Origin: Macrosoma leucophasiata
Taxonomy: Eukaryota > Arthropoda > Insecta > Lepidoptera > Hedylidae
DNA: 64,000 nucleotides
Assembly (NCBI GenBank): GCA_036365455.1
Contig: JAWQUS010000004.1
Location: 9,307,501-9,371,500, forward strand
Direction of reading: 5' to 3'
In this document: positions 11,003 to 22,150 of the stretch, piece by piece
Position numbering within the stretch: the first letter of the stretch is position 1
Layout of the letters: the number at the start of each line of letters is the position of its first letter
The notes under the pieces: model-generated
Told to the model about the DNA's origin: nothing
Seen by the model: the letters and a program-made list of their open reading frames with translations, nothing else
Database searches by the model: none
Position numbers and translations under genes: made by a program

Positions 11003-11279
11003 ATTAGGGATTTACAATGCTCATCAAGAAATAATGCACATCGAGCCTATGAAAATGACAATCGGCTAGTTTCGGCTTTATAGAGCGTTATCTCTACTGC
11101 ACACAGCCTACGTAAGCATCCGTAGTCCGATATTGGTCTAAACTTGATCAAAATGGTCGACTAACGTCAAATAGGTATGATGCGAAAGAGATAACGCTCT
11201 ATAGATCCGAAATAAGCCGACGTCTCTTCCTGAGGTCGATGTGCATTATTTCTTGTAGGATACTGTAAATACCCTTACA
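11003..11279. mobile_element. Foldback MITE with about 90-bp inverted arms
   Basis: Left and right arms mirror each other: AAGAAATAATGCACATCGA with TCGATGTGCATTATTTCTT, and TATAGAGCGTTATCTCT with AGAGATAACGCTCTATA. About 75 bp of loop lies between. No coding capacity. The target duplication is not clear. Confidence 0.75.
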
Positions 11280-11423
11280 GCGGCTAGCTGCTATCCTTTT
11301 AAAAACAATAAAGAGTCTGTCACGTATTGTGTACGTTGTGTGTCCTTAATTATCTTGTGGACGTAAGTAGGTACAGCCCGTGACGTAGATTAAGTAGATA
11401 GGTTAACAGGCGTCTATAGGTAC

Positions 11424-11713
11424 TTTTTTATGTAATGGAAGTGGCAAACAAGCATGCAGTTCACATTGATGTTAAGTGATATACATATATCACATATACA
11501 GCCTATAGGCCACACCACACAAACAAAGACCAAGGTCAAAATGCAGACGCGTTACCACTCCTGAGGCCTAAGGTGTTTTGCCTCTGTGGCAGAAATTACA
11601 GGGCCGTACATTACCATCTGACCGGAGCACTATAATGCTGAACACTACCATTTAGTATATTAAGTAATGCGGTGGTGCCTACGCCCGCGAGCTCACTGGA
11701 GCTCTACCACCAG
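11424..11713 (-). mobile_element. SINE-A, full length with internal insertion
   Basis: Starts with the tail TTTTTTATGTAATGGAAGTGG and ends GAGCTCTACCACCAG. Near 11480 a short ATATACATATATCACATAT insert interrupts the TGATGACTGCAGCC block. Confidence 0.85.
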
Positions 11714-12214
11714 AAAAAACTTATCGCGTCAGATCGTGCCCACCTGTCGCACGTTCACTGAAGCTCACGCCGTCACATTCAACATTTCTGGTTTCTTGAA
11801 CTTTAATGATCGATATAGTGGAACAATGTGGAGGCATTAGGTACATAAAAAAAAACATTTGAAAGTAACAAAATTAACTAAAACTAGTTTTGTTAAAACC
11901 AAGTAGAATAAGCAATTAAAAGCGTAACTATTAATAGTTGAACTGTTTAACTTAATTATTCTATTATCTTTAATGGTGTCGTATAAATCTGTCTCCTTCG
12001 CATTAAGCGTGAGTTGTAGCGAACTGTGACCGTTGGAAACCGTCATTAGGGATATCAGAAAGAGATATCAAAGACGTTTACCTTTTGAAGTACAGAGAAA
12101 TCCGGAATCGGTGATATTCTTAGTTATATTAAAGTTACATCATAAACGTCCTATTTACTTTAATGTTTTCATGAATCTTAGGCCTATGTAATTATGTAAC
12201 TAAATATAGATATT
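11714..12214. other. Spacer, nothing recognised
   Basis: AT-rich, with no supported gene or repeat. Confidence 0.5.
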
Positions 12215-12411
12215 TAAGATGCTCCAGTATCTGTGTGACAATATTTATGCTAAATCTCTAAGGCGGTAGGCAGAGAAATGTCAAACATCTGTCTTTAACA
12301 GCCACGACGCCGCGCCGTCAAGAGAAGCTGGAAGTGGCTACAAAATGTACAGTGATACATGAAGCGCGCGGAGGCCACTAGTGGCCGGTGATCGACACTA
12401 TTTATATACAT
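12215..12411 (+). repeat. Repeat G, copy 1 (near-identical to 50996-51192)
   Basis: 190 bp from TAAGATGCTCCAG to GATCGACACTATTTA differ at only two positions from the copy at 50996. The inner part is GC-rich (ACGACGCCGCGCCGTC) and includes the perfect palindrome GGCCACTAGTGGCC. No reading frame of note. Confidence 0.85.
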
Positions 12412-12432
12412 ATATCGACAAATGAAAGAATC

Positions 12433-12712
12433 ATGGCAAGTTTCATACATTGATTTGTGCAAAAAAAGTTAGAAAAAGGTACAAGGTGAAACGGATTAGA
12501 AATATTATCTAGGGAACCTAAAAAACATTTTCTGGTATGTAAATTATTTTTAAATTACCGCAATAAAAATCGCCTTTCCTAACAATAGTAGAAGCACTCC
12601 ATACTAAAGTTCAATTTCAAACTTTTTATCCCGGAGAGTTAAAAATAATTTAAGTATCATAAAATGTTGTTTAGGTTCACTGGATAATATTTCCATGCTG
12701 TTTTGAACGTGT
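12433..12712 (+). repeat. Dispersed repeat K, copy 1
   Basis: Shares ordered blocks with 60881-61130: CATACATTGATTTGT, AAAGGTACAAGGT, TAGGGAACCTAAA/ TAGGAAACCTAAAG, CTCCATACTAAA, and ATAAAATGTT. Diverged, AT-rich and non-coding. Confidence 0.65.
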
Positions 12713-13490
12713 ACCTTTTTTTCATTTTTTTTTGTACAACTCTTGCCATGATCCTTTGTGATGATGAACAAAATATGAATGACCTGAGAGAAATAATGGC
12801 TTCCTATAATGATGTAAAAAGTGGTTACGCGCTTCCAAAACAATCTTGGGAAATTGGTAAACATAAAAACATCGTCACATAAGACGTCACTTAGCAAGCA
12901 ATGCAAAACACCTTAAATAAAAGGATTATATCAATCGCATAAGTGGTTCTCGTGTGAAAGTGTTTTACTCTTACAGGATAACAGTCGAAATGAAGATTAT
13001 TCTGAACATTGAGTCAGATTGATAGGCTTTTGAGATAGAATTTTCTTGTACGTATTTTATATAAAACAAAAAACTGGGGTTGTGATTTCAATATATATTT
13101 GTAAGAATGTTTTTACAGGTTTACTGTCTAGCTTTGATACAATTTTTTGTATCAAATATTATTTCATCATAATTATATCTTTACATAGGTATTTATGATC
13201 ACATAGTAAAACAATATAAAAATATACGTGCGTCGTGTTCAAATTTTTCGTTTATTCGATCTATCAATTATCTCAATCTTGTCGTCGATGGAAGTGCACA
13301 ATCGACATTGACAGTTCGATTCGACTAACGCGAAAGTGAAGTTATTCAATTTCCATGTCTATCCCACAGTAGTGTCTTTCAATTTAATTAAAACCCTTCT
13401 TTCACCCGGTCATTCGGTTCTACCCGGTCTGTTTTTTGCTAGAACCAAAACTGGCGCGCCGACACCGCATAGCACATTATATAGGTAATT
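12713..13490. other. Spacer, nothing recognised
   Basis: AT-rich; 13260-13470 is less so and ends in ACTGGCGCGCC. No exon signals that I would defend. Confidence 0.45.
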
Positions 13491-13493
13491 AAT

Positions 13494-13912
13494 AAAATTT
13501 GGCCGCAAGTATTTTTAATTAAATTATTTTATCTTTAACGACCAGCAACTATTATTCGCGGCGGATTTAATTTGTCTCCCGTATACCATAATAATGAGAA
13601 AAAATAGCTTTTATTTGATATATAATACATGTACGTCATGGACGTAAAAAGTTATCGGGGCGAAAATACGTAGGAGCAGCCAAGTGCGCAACGTGCAGCC
13701 GTGATTTTTCAGTCTTCATACATATTGCCGTGAGGTAAACGACATTTTATTGAAAAAAACAAATAAAAAAATATTATTTCCTAAAAAAAATATATAATAA
13801 AATATTTGACAGGCAACCTAGTGGATATATATTCTCTAGATTATAAATATGCGTAGAAATAGGTTTGCAGCATATCTGGATGAACGAAATGATTCTGCAG
13901 TGGGATCCTAAC
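13494..13912 (-). mobile_element. Long-TIR MITE, one end missing
   Basis: Reverse-oriented relative of 22151-22701, starting at the inner GGCCGCAAGTATTTTTA block and running to the terminal TGGGATCCTAAC. The first terminal repeat of about 120 bp is missing, so it can no longer fold fully. Confidence 0.75.
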
Positions 13913-14642
13913 CTATACGAACGTGGGTGTAGAAACACGCCATTAAATGGGTCCCTGCATGGAACCAAAACGCTATGTCGATTTCGTCGATTATGTCGAA
14001 AAGCGTTCTTACTGTAGTACTATCTACTGTAGTATTATCTACTTTCACGTATCATCAATGTGAATTGCCCTGTTAAATTAAGTGCTTATACACAATATAT
14101 GGCGGCGGAAAATATAAATAAAATACCTATTATCAATCAAGTGGAAAACATCAGGGATACAATATTGTGTAACAAGATATAAAATGTTATTGAGGCGTTC
14201 TTCTTTGTCCGCTTATAAAAATTGTAGTCGATTACACTGATAGGCGGATATCGCCAATCATTTACAGGATAAACCCAACTTTCCTTACAAATTTTATCGT
14301 GAAAAGATGAAATCGCCGCCATTTCATTAATTCCACTACTTAATGTTATCGTTTGAGCTGATTTTTTGGTGTGTTAGTTAAATGCTACAAGCATATCTTT
14401 GCATGAACTGGCAAACAACATACTGTATAAACATCGATAAACCTATAAAAATCTATAAGCCTATAAACATCTACATGAAATCAGAGATTTAAATGTAGAT
14501 GCATTACCACATGATATCTGAGGTATTGATACTTTTTATAACATCATTGCTTTTTCTACTTAGGTAGGTATTGTAAAAGACAGTCGCTTCTCGCTGTCTG
14601 TTTACTTAGACCGCTCTCTTTTAAACTTCGCAACACTTTAAT
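13913..14642. other. Spacer, nothing recognised
   Basis: Only a small duplication, ACTGTAGTACTATCTACTGT at 14010-14040, stands out. Confidence 0.45.
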
Positions 14643-14742
14643 TTTATTTATTTATACTTTTATGCACATTATACATATGGTGGACTTAATGCCACTAGGC
14701 ATTCTCTGACAATCAACCATGGGGTTATGGGACAAATTGTCT
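14643..14742 (-). mobile_element. LINE/SINE 3' end with (TAAA)n tail (family I)
   Basis: The minus strand reads GTTGATTGTCAGAGAATGCC, TAGTGGCATTAAGTCC, TGTGCATAAAAGTATAAATA. Equivalent 3' ends lie at 21441, 23300 and 57236. Only the last 100 bp is present. Confidence 0.65.
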
Positions 14743-14771
14743 AGGGTGCGGAGCAAAAAAAAACAAAAAGT

Positions 14772-14930
14772 ATTATTCATAAACGTACATTAGATACGTT
14801 TTAGCTATAGAACGCTTTGTCTTTGTCAGTTGGATTGTCGAATGTACACGATAGAAAAAGACAAAGGAGAGATTAGCAACACTTTAGCTAAAATACGTTT
14901 ATCAATCCCCTTATTCATAAAGTAAGTAAC
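14772..14930. mobile_element. Foldback MITE
   Basis: Outer halves are complementary: GATACGTTTTAGCTA with TAGCTAAAATACGTTTATC, and CGCTTTGTCTTT with AAAGACAAAGGAG. About 160 bp, no coding capacity. Confidence 0.6.
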
Positions 14931-14948
14931 AAGTACCTACAAAACAAA

Positions 14949-15005
14949 AAAATATATAATTATATATCTTTTAATATATATAATATAATATATAATTATA
15001 TAGAT
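14949..15005. repeat. AT-only palindromic tract
   Basis: ATATATAATTATATAT-type sequence repeated in both orientations; simple sequence. Confidence 0.7.
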
Positions 15006-15096
15006 ACTTACTAATTAAATAGGGGATGACATCAGTAAATACATAAATACATAGATGTTATATTTTAATTGTTTTTTATATCAACAAAGAGAGTAG

Positions 15097-15266
15097 TTTT
15101 TTTATGTAAGGAAGATGGCAAACAAGCATGCAGCTCACATTGATGGTAAGTGATGACTGCAACCTATAGATATCTACATAAAAACCACAGGTCAAAATGC
15201 AGATGCGTTGCCACCCACCCCTGAGACCTAAGGTGTCTTGTCTCTGTGATAGTTATTACGGGGCCA
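15097..15266 (-). mobile_element. SINE-A, 3' half
   Basis: Contains the tail, GTGGCAAAC-AAGCATGC, the ACTGCAGCC-like block and GTCAAAATGCAGATGCG, ending at TTATTACGGGGCCAT. The variant block GATAGTTATTACGGGGCC, shared with 34801-34934 and 36499-36784, marks a subfamily. Confidence 0.8.
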
Positions 15267-15661
15267 TAAAGAGTTTAATATATTAGGTTAGTATTTATTG
15301 AGATGTTTTTAATTTACAAATAAGAAATACATACAACAGGAACAAATTCAATAGACAATAATCTTAAACGAAACTATAACACCAAACTAATTTCACGGTA
15401 ATAAAATGAGTAGCAAGACCGTCTAGTAATTTCGAATTTAATGACCTCATTCAATTCTAGATTTCAGTGAAATTTACATTTCTATTTGGGAGCAGGTACG
15501 CTCTGAGAGAATACCGAGTGACGTCATGATTTAATCTTCTGGCTGTTTGAGCTTGTCTTGGTCACGAAAACTGCTGTTTACTCTGAACTAGGGATGTTAT
15601 GGGACTCCGAAACTACCGGATATCCGAAATATTGATGTATCCATAACCATAAATAAACACT

Positions 15662-15856
15662 TACAGAAAGACCAAGGTCAAAATGCAGATGCATTACCAT
15701 TCCCGAGGCCTAAGGTGTTATGCCCCTGTGCCGGAAATTACATTACCATCTGAGCGGAACACGATAGTGCTGAACAATACCATTTAGCGGCAAGTATGTT
15801 AGGTAATTCGGTGGTGCCTACGCCCACGAGCTCCATCACTGGAGCTCTACCACCAG
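15662..15856 (-). mobile_element. SINE-A, 5' two thirds
   Basis: Runs from AAAGACCAAGGTC to GAGCTCTACCACCAG without the A-tail end. The missing part is a deletion, not the usual 5' truncation of a retrocopy. Confidence 0.8.
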
Positions 15857-15879
15857 TAAGCTGTGGTGCTGATTATGGG

Positions 15880-15985
15880 CTATTCTCCCCTGATGACATA
15901 CAACATTATTGTGGGCGTCTTTGGCAAAGGCTTTTTTCAGCAGTGGACGCTTTTCGGTGAAAGTAGCGATGATGAAACGTGACCG
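15880..15985 (+). pseudogene. RTE-type LINE 3' end
   Basis: Ends with TTTTCAGCAGTGGACGCTTT and GGTGAAAGTAGCGATGATGA, the typical RTE terminus (usual form CAGCAGTGGACGTCTTTCGG, then a GATGAT tail). Confidence 0.6.
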
Positions 15986-16373
15986 AATCCGAAGTAAAAG
16001 ATTCGAATAAATTCGTATATCAGCGTAGTCTAAATAAAACGTTTGATCACAATTGTTTCGAGATGGAGTACTTACCCGCTCTTACGGTATTACATTTAAA
16101 ATCCATTCAAAGTTTACTTTAATTTTGTTTTTTTTTAAAGCGTCAAAAGTATTTTTTGTAGCAAATAAATTATGAAAACTGTAAAAAATCAATCATTGTA
16201 ATCGTAACCTAATCCACTATAAAATATCAGCGGAGTCTAAATGAGGCTAAGCACCTTCCCGTCCTAAGCTAGTGCACTGCCTAACAGCAGTTTTCGAGAC
16301 CAAAGAAGTTTCCTAGCGTCATCCTCGGAGTCTAGTATAATATTACTAGACTCTGGACTAACGGATAAGAAGC
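15986..16373. other. Spacer, nothing recognised
   Basis: No supported feature. Confidence 0.45.
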
Positions 16374-16618
16374 TCTCAAGCGTAGGCACCACCGCACTAT
16401 CTACTTGCCGATAAATGGTAGTGTTCAGCGCTATCGTAATCCGGTGAGGTGGTTATGTATGGTCCTATAATTTCTGTCACAGAATTATAACAACTTACAC
16501 TTTAAGAATGGTCAAATCTTTATGGTTATGGTTTTTAAGTGGATTTTTATAGGTTACAGTCTTCACTTAACATCAATGTGAACTGTATGCTTATTTGCCA
16601 TTTAAAATGACATAAATA
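16374..16618 (+). mobile_element. SINE-A, diverged
   Basis: Recognised by GCGTAGGCACCACCGCA, TGGTAGTGTTCAGCG, and CACTTAACATCAATGTGAAC near its end. The middle is badly worn, making this one of the oldest copies here. Confidence 0.75.
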
Positions 16619-17035
16619 ATAACTCTGCCTATCCGTAGGAATATAGGCGTGAAATTACGTAATCTATGTAGAAATCCGAAATGACATATGCGTAACATCC
16701 CTTCTCTGAACGTGTCATGAATATACGAGTACAAAGCAGTCAAACTTCGCTGCATTACTCGATTATTGTTATCCGATTATCACTTATGCAATTGGACATG
16801 CGCTTATGTAGTGTCAATGTTTGGAGAACAATTAGATTTAGTTTGGCTTATTAAGTGTCCTCAAGTGTCATGTTTACAGATCCACAATATAACAGACGTA
16901 AGGTATATCTACGTGAAATATGAAACTTTAATGCAGCCGGTGTAAGTAAGTGACTAGTGAATACAAAAAAACAAAGCTCACATTGTTTCATTACGTGGTG
17001 CTAGTTCGGTATGTAGGTCAACCGAAGCCTGCAAT
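16619..17035. other. Spacer, nothing recognised
   Basis: No repeat copy or exon border supported. It lies directly upstream of the LINE ORF1 relic and may be its 5' part. Confidence 0.4.
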
Positions 17036-17692
17036 GTGAACGTGAGACGCGGCGCGCAAAATACGTCGGTCAGCAGTTTTGAGTCGGCCGGTTGCAACAG
17101 CAAGAATGCGTCACCGACCGTCGTCATGCTGCCGCTCCTCTCCCCCCGCCGTCACGCGCCTGCACATCAACTCCTTAACGTGCCTACGCTGCTGACGCTG
17201 CTGCCGTGGCCCCTACAACTAAACGGCTTGTTACCCTGGGGAACAAACCTAAGACCAATGAGAGACCTCGTGGACCCGTAGTCACGGGTCCTCGTAAGGA
17301 CCAATGCGACGAGGATGGTTTCACGATAGTATAGAGGAAGAAAAAGAAGCCCGCCACCCGCAATCTCCGCGGTACGGCGCCGACCGGAAAAAATCACTTG
17401 TCCAGCTGTGCCGTCGACGCAACTGTATGTGTCCAGACTACACTGGTCTACGAAGGTGGAGGATGTCGTCGAATACATCCGGATAAAGACGAATTTCACG
17501 CTGAGAGTCGAGCGGTTGGAGTCTCGCCATAAAGTTAATTTCAATTCTTTTTTGGTGAGAGTCCCAACACATGACCTGCCGACTTATACAAAGGAGGAGT
17601 TCTGGCCGCAGGGGGTATTATTTCGGAAATTCCGGGGACAACTTCCTGCTGACAAACCGCGTATCGAGTCGCCGTCTTCACGTGACAATTAG
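17036..17692 (+). pseudogene. Non-LTR retrotransposon ORF1 (gag-like) relic, frameshifted
   Basis: Two frames join. The first (17185-17330) reads TKRLVTLGNKPKTNERPRG and DQCDEDGFTIV before a stop. The second (17408-17689) reads LYVSRLHWSTKVEDVVEYI, ...FNSFLVRVP, and EEFWPQGVLFRKFRG, and stops at TAG. This is the RNA-binding C-terminal half of the ORF1 protein in jockey/CR1-type insect LINEs, which normally binds element RNA in a ribonucleoprotein particle. It is GC-richer than its surroundings, as expected of coding DNA from a recent arrival. At least one frameshift (near 17395) and one stop inactivate it. Confidence 0.65.
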
Positions 17693-17812
17693 TGTTAGTT
17701 TAAATAAATATGTATGTTAGTTTTTAAGGTATATATTTGTATGGGCCTTTTGTCTTACTTTAAGTGTACAATTGTTGCCTGAAATAAATAAACAAATAAA
17801 TAAATTGTAAAT
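17693..17812 (+). mobile_element. 3' UTR and A-rich tail directly after ORF1
   Basis: The ORF1 stop is followed by about 70 bp and then GCCTGAAATAAATAAACAAA and further TAAA units. No start of an endonuclease/RT ORF2 is visible in any frame. This looks like a genuine retrotransposition end rather than a break inside a larger element. Confidence 0.5.
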
Positions 17813-18063
17813 GTTATACTCTTGGGGATGAGATTTTAAACCTCTGTCTATGATGCTTTTTTTGTTATTATTCTTATTTATAGTCTGGTAAAAATCACCG
17901 AAATACGACATTGTTTATTACTAATCCACCACTTTTAATTAAAACTTAATAAATTGGTAAGTATTCAAGTAATGTACTTCCAGTTGCACATAGAACCGGG
18001 GAGCATCGCAAATAAATCAATGGTAGCAAACAAGAGATCTACAACCTACAAAACAGTATAGTT

Positions 18064-18347
18064 TGTAGGTAGAGTTCCAGTGAAAAACTCGAGGGCGTAG
18101 GCACCGCCGCATCACCTAATTTTGGTATCTGCCGCTAAAGGGTAGTGTTCAGCACTATCGTGTTCCGGTCAGATGGTGATCTATGATTACGTAATAACTA
18201 CCACAGAGACATTACAATTAAAGTCCAGGAGTGGAAACGCATCTGCATTTTTACCACTGGTTTTTGTGTAGATGTCTGAAGACTGCAGTCATCACTTAAC
18301 ATCCATGTGAACTGCATGCTTATTTGCCGCCTCCATTACCTTAAAAG
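18064..18347 (+). mobile_element. SINE-A, full length, subfamily with TAATAACTACCACAGAGAC
   Basis: Starts GTAGGTAGAGTTCCAGTG and ends CTCCATTACCTTAAAA. Carries the variant centre block also seen at 36499 and 21322. Confidence 0.8.
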
Positions 18348-19159
18348 TGTACATAAGGCATCACAAAATGAAAGAGACATATTTAAATTGGTACAAATAT
18401 TTGTAAGATACCGACAAAAATGCAAACATTCAAGTGAAACCCAATCCACATTAACATACAACAATTATACCCACGTACACAGACCTACAAATTATAAAAC
18501 AATTCGCTTCAAACATTGATATACAAAGCTTCAAAGAAGTAGGTTATAAGAAAATGTATTTTTTAGAGGTGACAAACGGGCGCAAAGGACACCCGGAGGC
18601 TAAAGTTCATGTTCAAGAGCGAAATTGCTATTATTTCAGCGGAATAATGGCTTTACGCAAATGTTTTTTTATGAGGCGCTTCCTCCTACCCGTTCGAGAT
18701 GCTACATTACAGTGTTATTTACCAAATGTAGGTACTTTAAATGTAATATTACAAAATGTTGCCTGCGGGTTCAATGGGTTTCGTTCACCTTTTATCACTC
18801 TACAAATATCAAAGTGCTATTGAAGACATCGGAAACCCAACGTAATTCTGATCGGAAATATCTTAGACAACGGAGAAAGGTATCGATATGATATAGGTAT
18901 CTCAGTTGTGTGAAGACAACTTATTAGACCGTACCGTTGGCGTAGAAAAGTGGGGTAATACCAAAAGACGAAGCATTGACAGGCCCCCACGATATGGGTG
19001 TTTCCCAAAACGATTGAAACTATACTTACGCTACCTCGTTTTACGCGAATTGCGAGATACCGGGCGCATCGGTTTCTACACTCCGCTCGGTCAGTGTTCG
19101 GTTTACGAGAAGTTTGAGTATAGGTACATTACTGATTTATCTATGATTATGTCATCCAA
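18348..19159. other. Unrecognised stretch with several medium ORFs
   Basis: Two overlapping plus-strand frames of about 89 codons (18554-18891) and one of 107 codons (18906-19229) are open, but they have Phe/Arg-rich, non-family composition and no splice or start signals I would rely on. The last frame runs into a dispersed repeat, arguing against a gene. Confidence 0.35.
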
Positions 19160-19402
19160 AAGATCAAAAAATCAATTGCTGTTCGTTGGTCTCGCTAAAA
19201 CTCGAGAACGGCTAAACCGATTTGGCTAATTATGGTTTTGAATGATTTTTAGAAGTCCAGGGAAGGTAATAAAATATGAAGAAATTGTAGGGAAATAATA
19301 AAAACCACAATTTGATTTTTCCATACAAATAGTCCGTATCTATCAAACCTTTGACACATTTTTTTCATTCTTAGGCAAAACGAAGTTCGCCGGCTCGGAT
19401 GT
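19160..19402 (+). repeat. Dispersed repeat L, copy 1
   Basis: Shares CAATTGCTGTTCGTTGGTCT, CGCTAAAACTCGAGAA and GATTTTTAGAAGTCCAGGGA with 51741-51842. The end near 19381-19397 reads AACGAAGTTCGCCGG, a usual terminus of this lepidopteran repeat type. Confidence 0.7.
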
Positions 19403-19613
19403 TTTCTTGTTTTTCGCAGTAATTTGAACCTAACGCAAAGGTGAACCCCGACTTACGCCAATTCGACTTACACTGCTATCGCTTGGTCGCACCTTTCGCG
19501 TAAGTCCAAGGTATTTATTACCGTATACTATTATACATTTTCATGTAGTATCGAAATAAATATACTTCAATGTAGGTTTAAATAACACAATTTGAAAGTG
19601 AGCAGCCATTCTG

Positions 19614-19842
19614 GCGATTATATGAAATTGTCAATTTTAAGGAAAATAATTATGAATATTAATAATATCTGGTAAATGTGCGCCGAACGTACCGGCACAC
19701 ACAGTTATAAACAAAATTTTATCGTGGCGTTTATATGAAATTGTCAATTTCAAGGATAATAATTATGAATATTAATAATACCTGGTAAACGTACGCCGAA
19801 CGTACCGACACACACATTTATAAAACAAAATTTTATTGTCAC
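19614..19842 (+). repeat. 114-bp tandem duplication
   Basis: Two units begin TATATGAAATTGTCAATTT at 19619 and 19733 and end AAACAAAATTTTAT. Differences are scattered single bases, so the duplication is moderately old. Confidence 0.85.
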
Positions 19843-19869
19843 GCACCCGTCTTTCTGACCCATACATGC

Positions 19870-19975
19870 CCATCCGGGCAATCTCGAAATGAGGGTGATT
19901 CAGGACCGTTTGTGGCGGAAATCTTTGGGGGAGGCAGCAGTGGGCGTCCGCTGAAACGCTCAAAGGTTTTTTATA
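19870..19975 (+). pseudogene. RTE-type LINE 3' end
   Basis: Reads GTGATTCAGGACCGTTTGTG, ATCTTTGGGGGAGGC, GCAGTGGGCGTCCGCTGAAA: the C-terminal codons ...DRTVW--LGEA---QWASAETL of RTE elements, with small deletions. Confidence 0.65.
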
Positions 19976-20060
19976 ACGATTGCAAAATTAAATATCATTC
20001 AAATTCTTCAATTCAACCTAACATGTAAATTTCTCATAAGGTAAGAAACTGTTCAGCTTC

Positions 20061-20094
20061 ATAATATTACTGCAGATGTCTGCAGTAATATTAT
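20061..20094. repeat. Perfect 16-bp palindrome
   Basis: Arms ATAATATTACTGCAGA and TCTGCAGTAATATTAT with a 2-nt spacer. Confidence 0.9.
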
Positions 20095-20423
20095 CACATT
20101 TATTGTACCTAATCGCATCGCCCGACTCAATGTTTTTCTTACTTTCAAAAACTGCATACTATACCTCCTCTGTTTACTTATGATGACATGTGGTGCTGTT
20201 TCGAGTAAGACAAATCAATTTATCATATTATTACAGTTGTCTTCCATTTATCACGCTTTAGCTGAAAGACACGTTTTAATAGTACCTAATATTGGCGTTG
20301 CAAAAAATATTTGAGCCTTTGAACGTAGTTTCTGCAATATTTTGTTGCCACTAAAGTAGTCTTAAATAGTTCACTTAGTATTACGACCTAGTTTCGAGTA
20401 GGTATATTTATAAGTATCAATAA

Positions 20424-20709
20424 TACTGGTGGTAGAGCTCCAGTGACGATGCTCGCGGGCATAGGCACCACCGCATTACCTAATATAATAGCCGCTAAAT
20501 GGTAGTGTTCAGCACTATCGTGTTCCGGTCAGGTGGTAATATACGGCCCTGTAATTTCCGGCACAGTGGCAAAACACCTTAGGCCTCAGGAGTGGTAACG
20601 CATCTGCATTTTGACCTTAGACTTTGTGAGGGTGTATATATGCCTGCAGTCATCACTTAACATCAATGAACTGCATGCATGTTTGCCACTTCCATTACAT
20701 AAAAAAAAT
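20424..20709 (+). mobile_element. SINE-A, full length
   Basis: ACTGGTGGTAGAGCTCCAGTG through CACTTCCATTACATAAAAAA. Close to the consensus apart from a short loss in the ATCAATGTGAACTG block. Confidence 0.9.
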
Positions 20710-21321
20710 CAAAAGGTAAAAGGTTCGTATTTTTCTGATCGTTATCACATTGCAAAAAATGTGGGCCCGTTCGCGGTACTTACATGTATATAGGTACAGT
20801 AAATTCTCCATAAGTTACTGATATTTTCCATTTTTCCGCACTTACGTCGCAGTTATTTACCCCTGCGGCATTTCATAGTGCACTGATATATCGGTCAAAA
20901 CCACAAAAATTGGCTCCATTTTATCCAGCGAGCGTGTACATGTCATATTTTATACGCGGTTCGTTTGAACACCACCCACAGTCTAAAGTATACAAATTTG
21001 GCAGAGTTTTCGTATTACTCACCTAAATATTTTTTTTAACACAAATAAAGGTGTATCAACGTTACTATTTGTTATTAGCACTATCGAATCTGAGCATGGT
21101 ACCCCCCACTTACTGGATCCAAACGTAAGTTTTGAGTTTTTGACACAACCAGGTATGAACGTAGGAAAAAATTACAAAGCCAGTAGCCATTTAGTTCATA
21201 ATAATTGATTTTTTTTATCTTCATTGAAAAACTGGCGTACTGTCGTTTAGTATCAGTATAGTATTTTTATTTAAGTATGCTATATGTATCACAAGAAATT
21301 TGTACAGCCTACACCTCTAAT
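20710..21321. other. Spacer, nothing recognised
   Basis: No supported gene or repeat copy. Confidence 0.45.
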
Positions 21322-21828
21322 ATCGGCGTAGGCACCACCTTATTACCCAATCTATCTGCCTCCAAATGGTAGTGTTCAGCCACAGACAGCACTATCGTGT
21401 TTCGGTTGATGGTAACCTATGACACCGTAATAACTATCACTTATTTAGTTATTTATACTTTAATGCACATGAGAAGTACATATGTCGGTCTTAATGCCCC
21501 TAGATATTATCTCCCAGTCAACCAGTGACTGGAACAGAAAGTCAACGAATAGGTGCAGGGATATTAAATAACTCGATACAACTTAGAACGGAAAAGATGA
21601 ATAAATTTAGCACTGGCGAATATGAGGAAGATAAATACGTAAGGTAATATAATCATAGAGACATAACAACAGAGGTCTCAGGACTGGCAACACATCTGCA
21701 TTTTGACCTCTGGTCTTTGTGTAGGCGTCTATAGGCGCCAGCAAAGAATATAATAATTGGGCAGCAGTCATCACTTATCATCAATGTGAACCGCATGCTC
21801 GTTTGCCATCTTCATTATATAAAAAAAA
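21322..21828 (+). mobile_element. SINE-A split by a 217-bp insertion
   Basis: The 5' part (21322-21440) ends at GTAATAACTATCAC and the 3' part (21658-21828) resumes at GAGACATAAC and ends TTCATTATATAAAAAAAA. Between them lies a minus-oriented family I end. The 3' part has another small insertion near 21740-21765 (AAAGAATATAATAATTGGGC). Confidence 0.85.
21441..21657 (-). mobile_element. Family I 3' end inserted inside SINE-A
   Basis: Minus strand: GTTGACTGGGAGATAATATC, TAGGGGCATTAAG, TGTGCATTAAAGTATAAATA, then the TAAATAA tail at the 21441 side. Equivalent ends lie at 14643, 23300 and 57236. Confidence 0.75.
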
Positions 21829-21839
21829 TCGACACACTT

Positions 21840-21985
21840 GCCATGCGGCTTCGCGATCGCAGTGCCGGTGGTTTTATCGCAAGACGCTTCTGCCCATCTT
21901 GCGTTATTGCACTTACTACCACCGCCCATTGCAATGGTTTGACCGCCATTGTTTAGTTGACTATACATATAAAATTATCTTTTTC
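21840..21985 (-). repeat. Family D fragment
   Basis: Contains ACTACCACCGCCCATTGCAA and TGGTTTGACCGCCATTGTTT, the centre of the family D copy at 51905-52240. Confidence 0.6.
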
Positions 21986-22150
21986 CTCTTGGCACAGCCG
22001 TCACAAAACAAAACAATATTAAATCTTTATAAGACCTCCTCAATGATGAAGAATGTTGAATGAACAAGGAATAACAAGTAGCCTACATCACGAAACCTAC
22101 ATAATAACTCTGTCACGAATGTATTTCCCCCTTCTCTTGTCTGGTAATAT

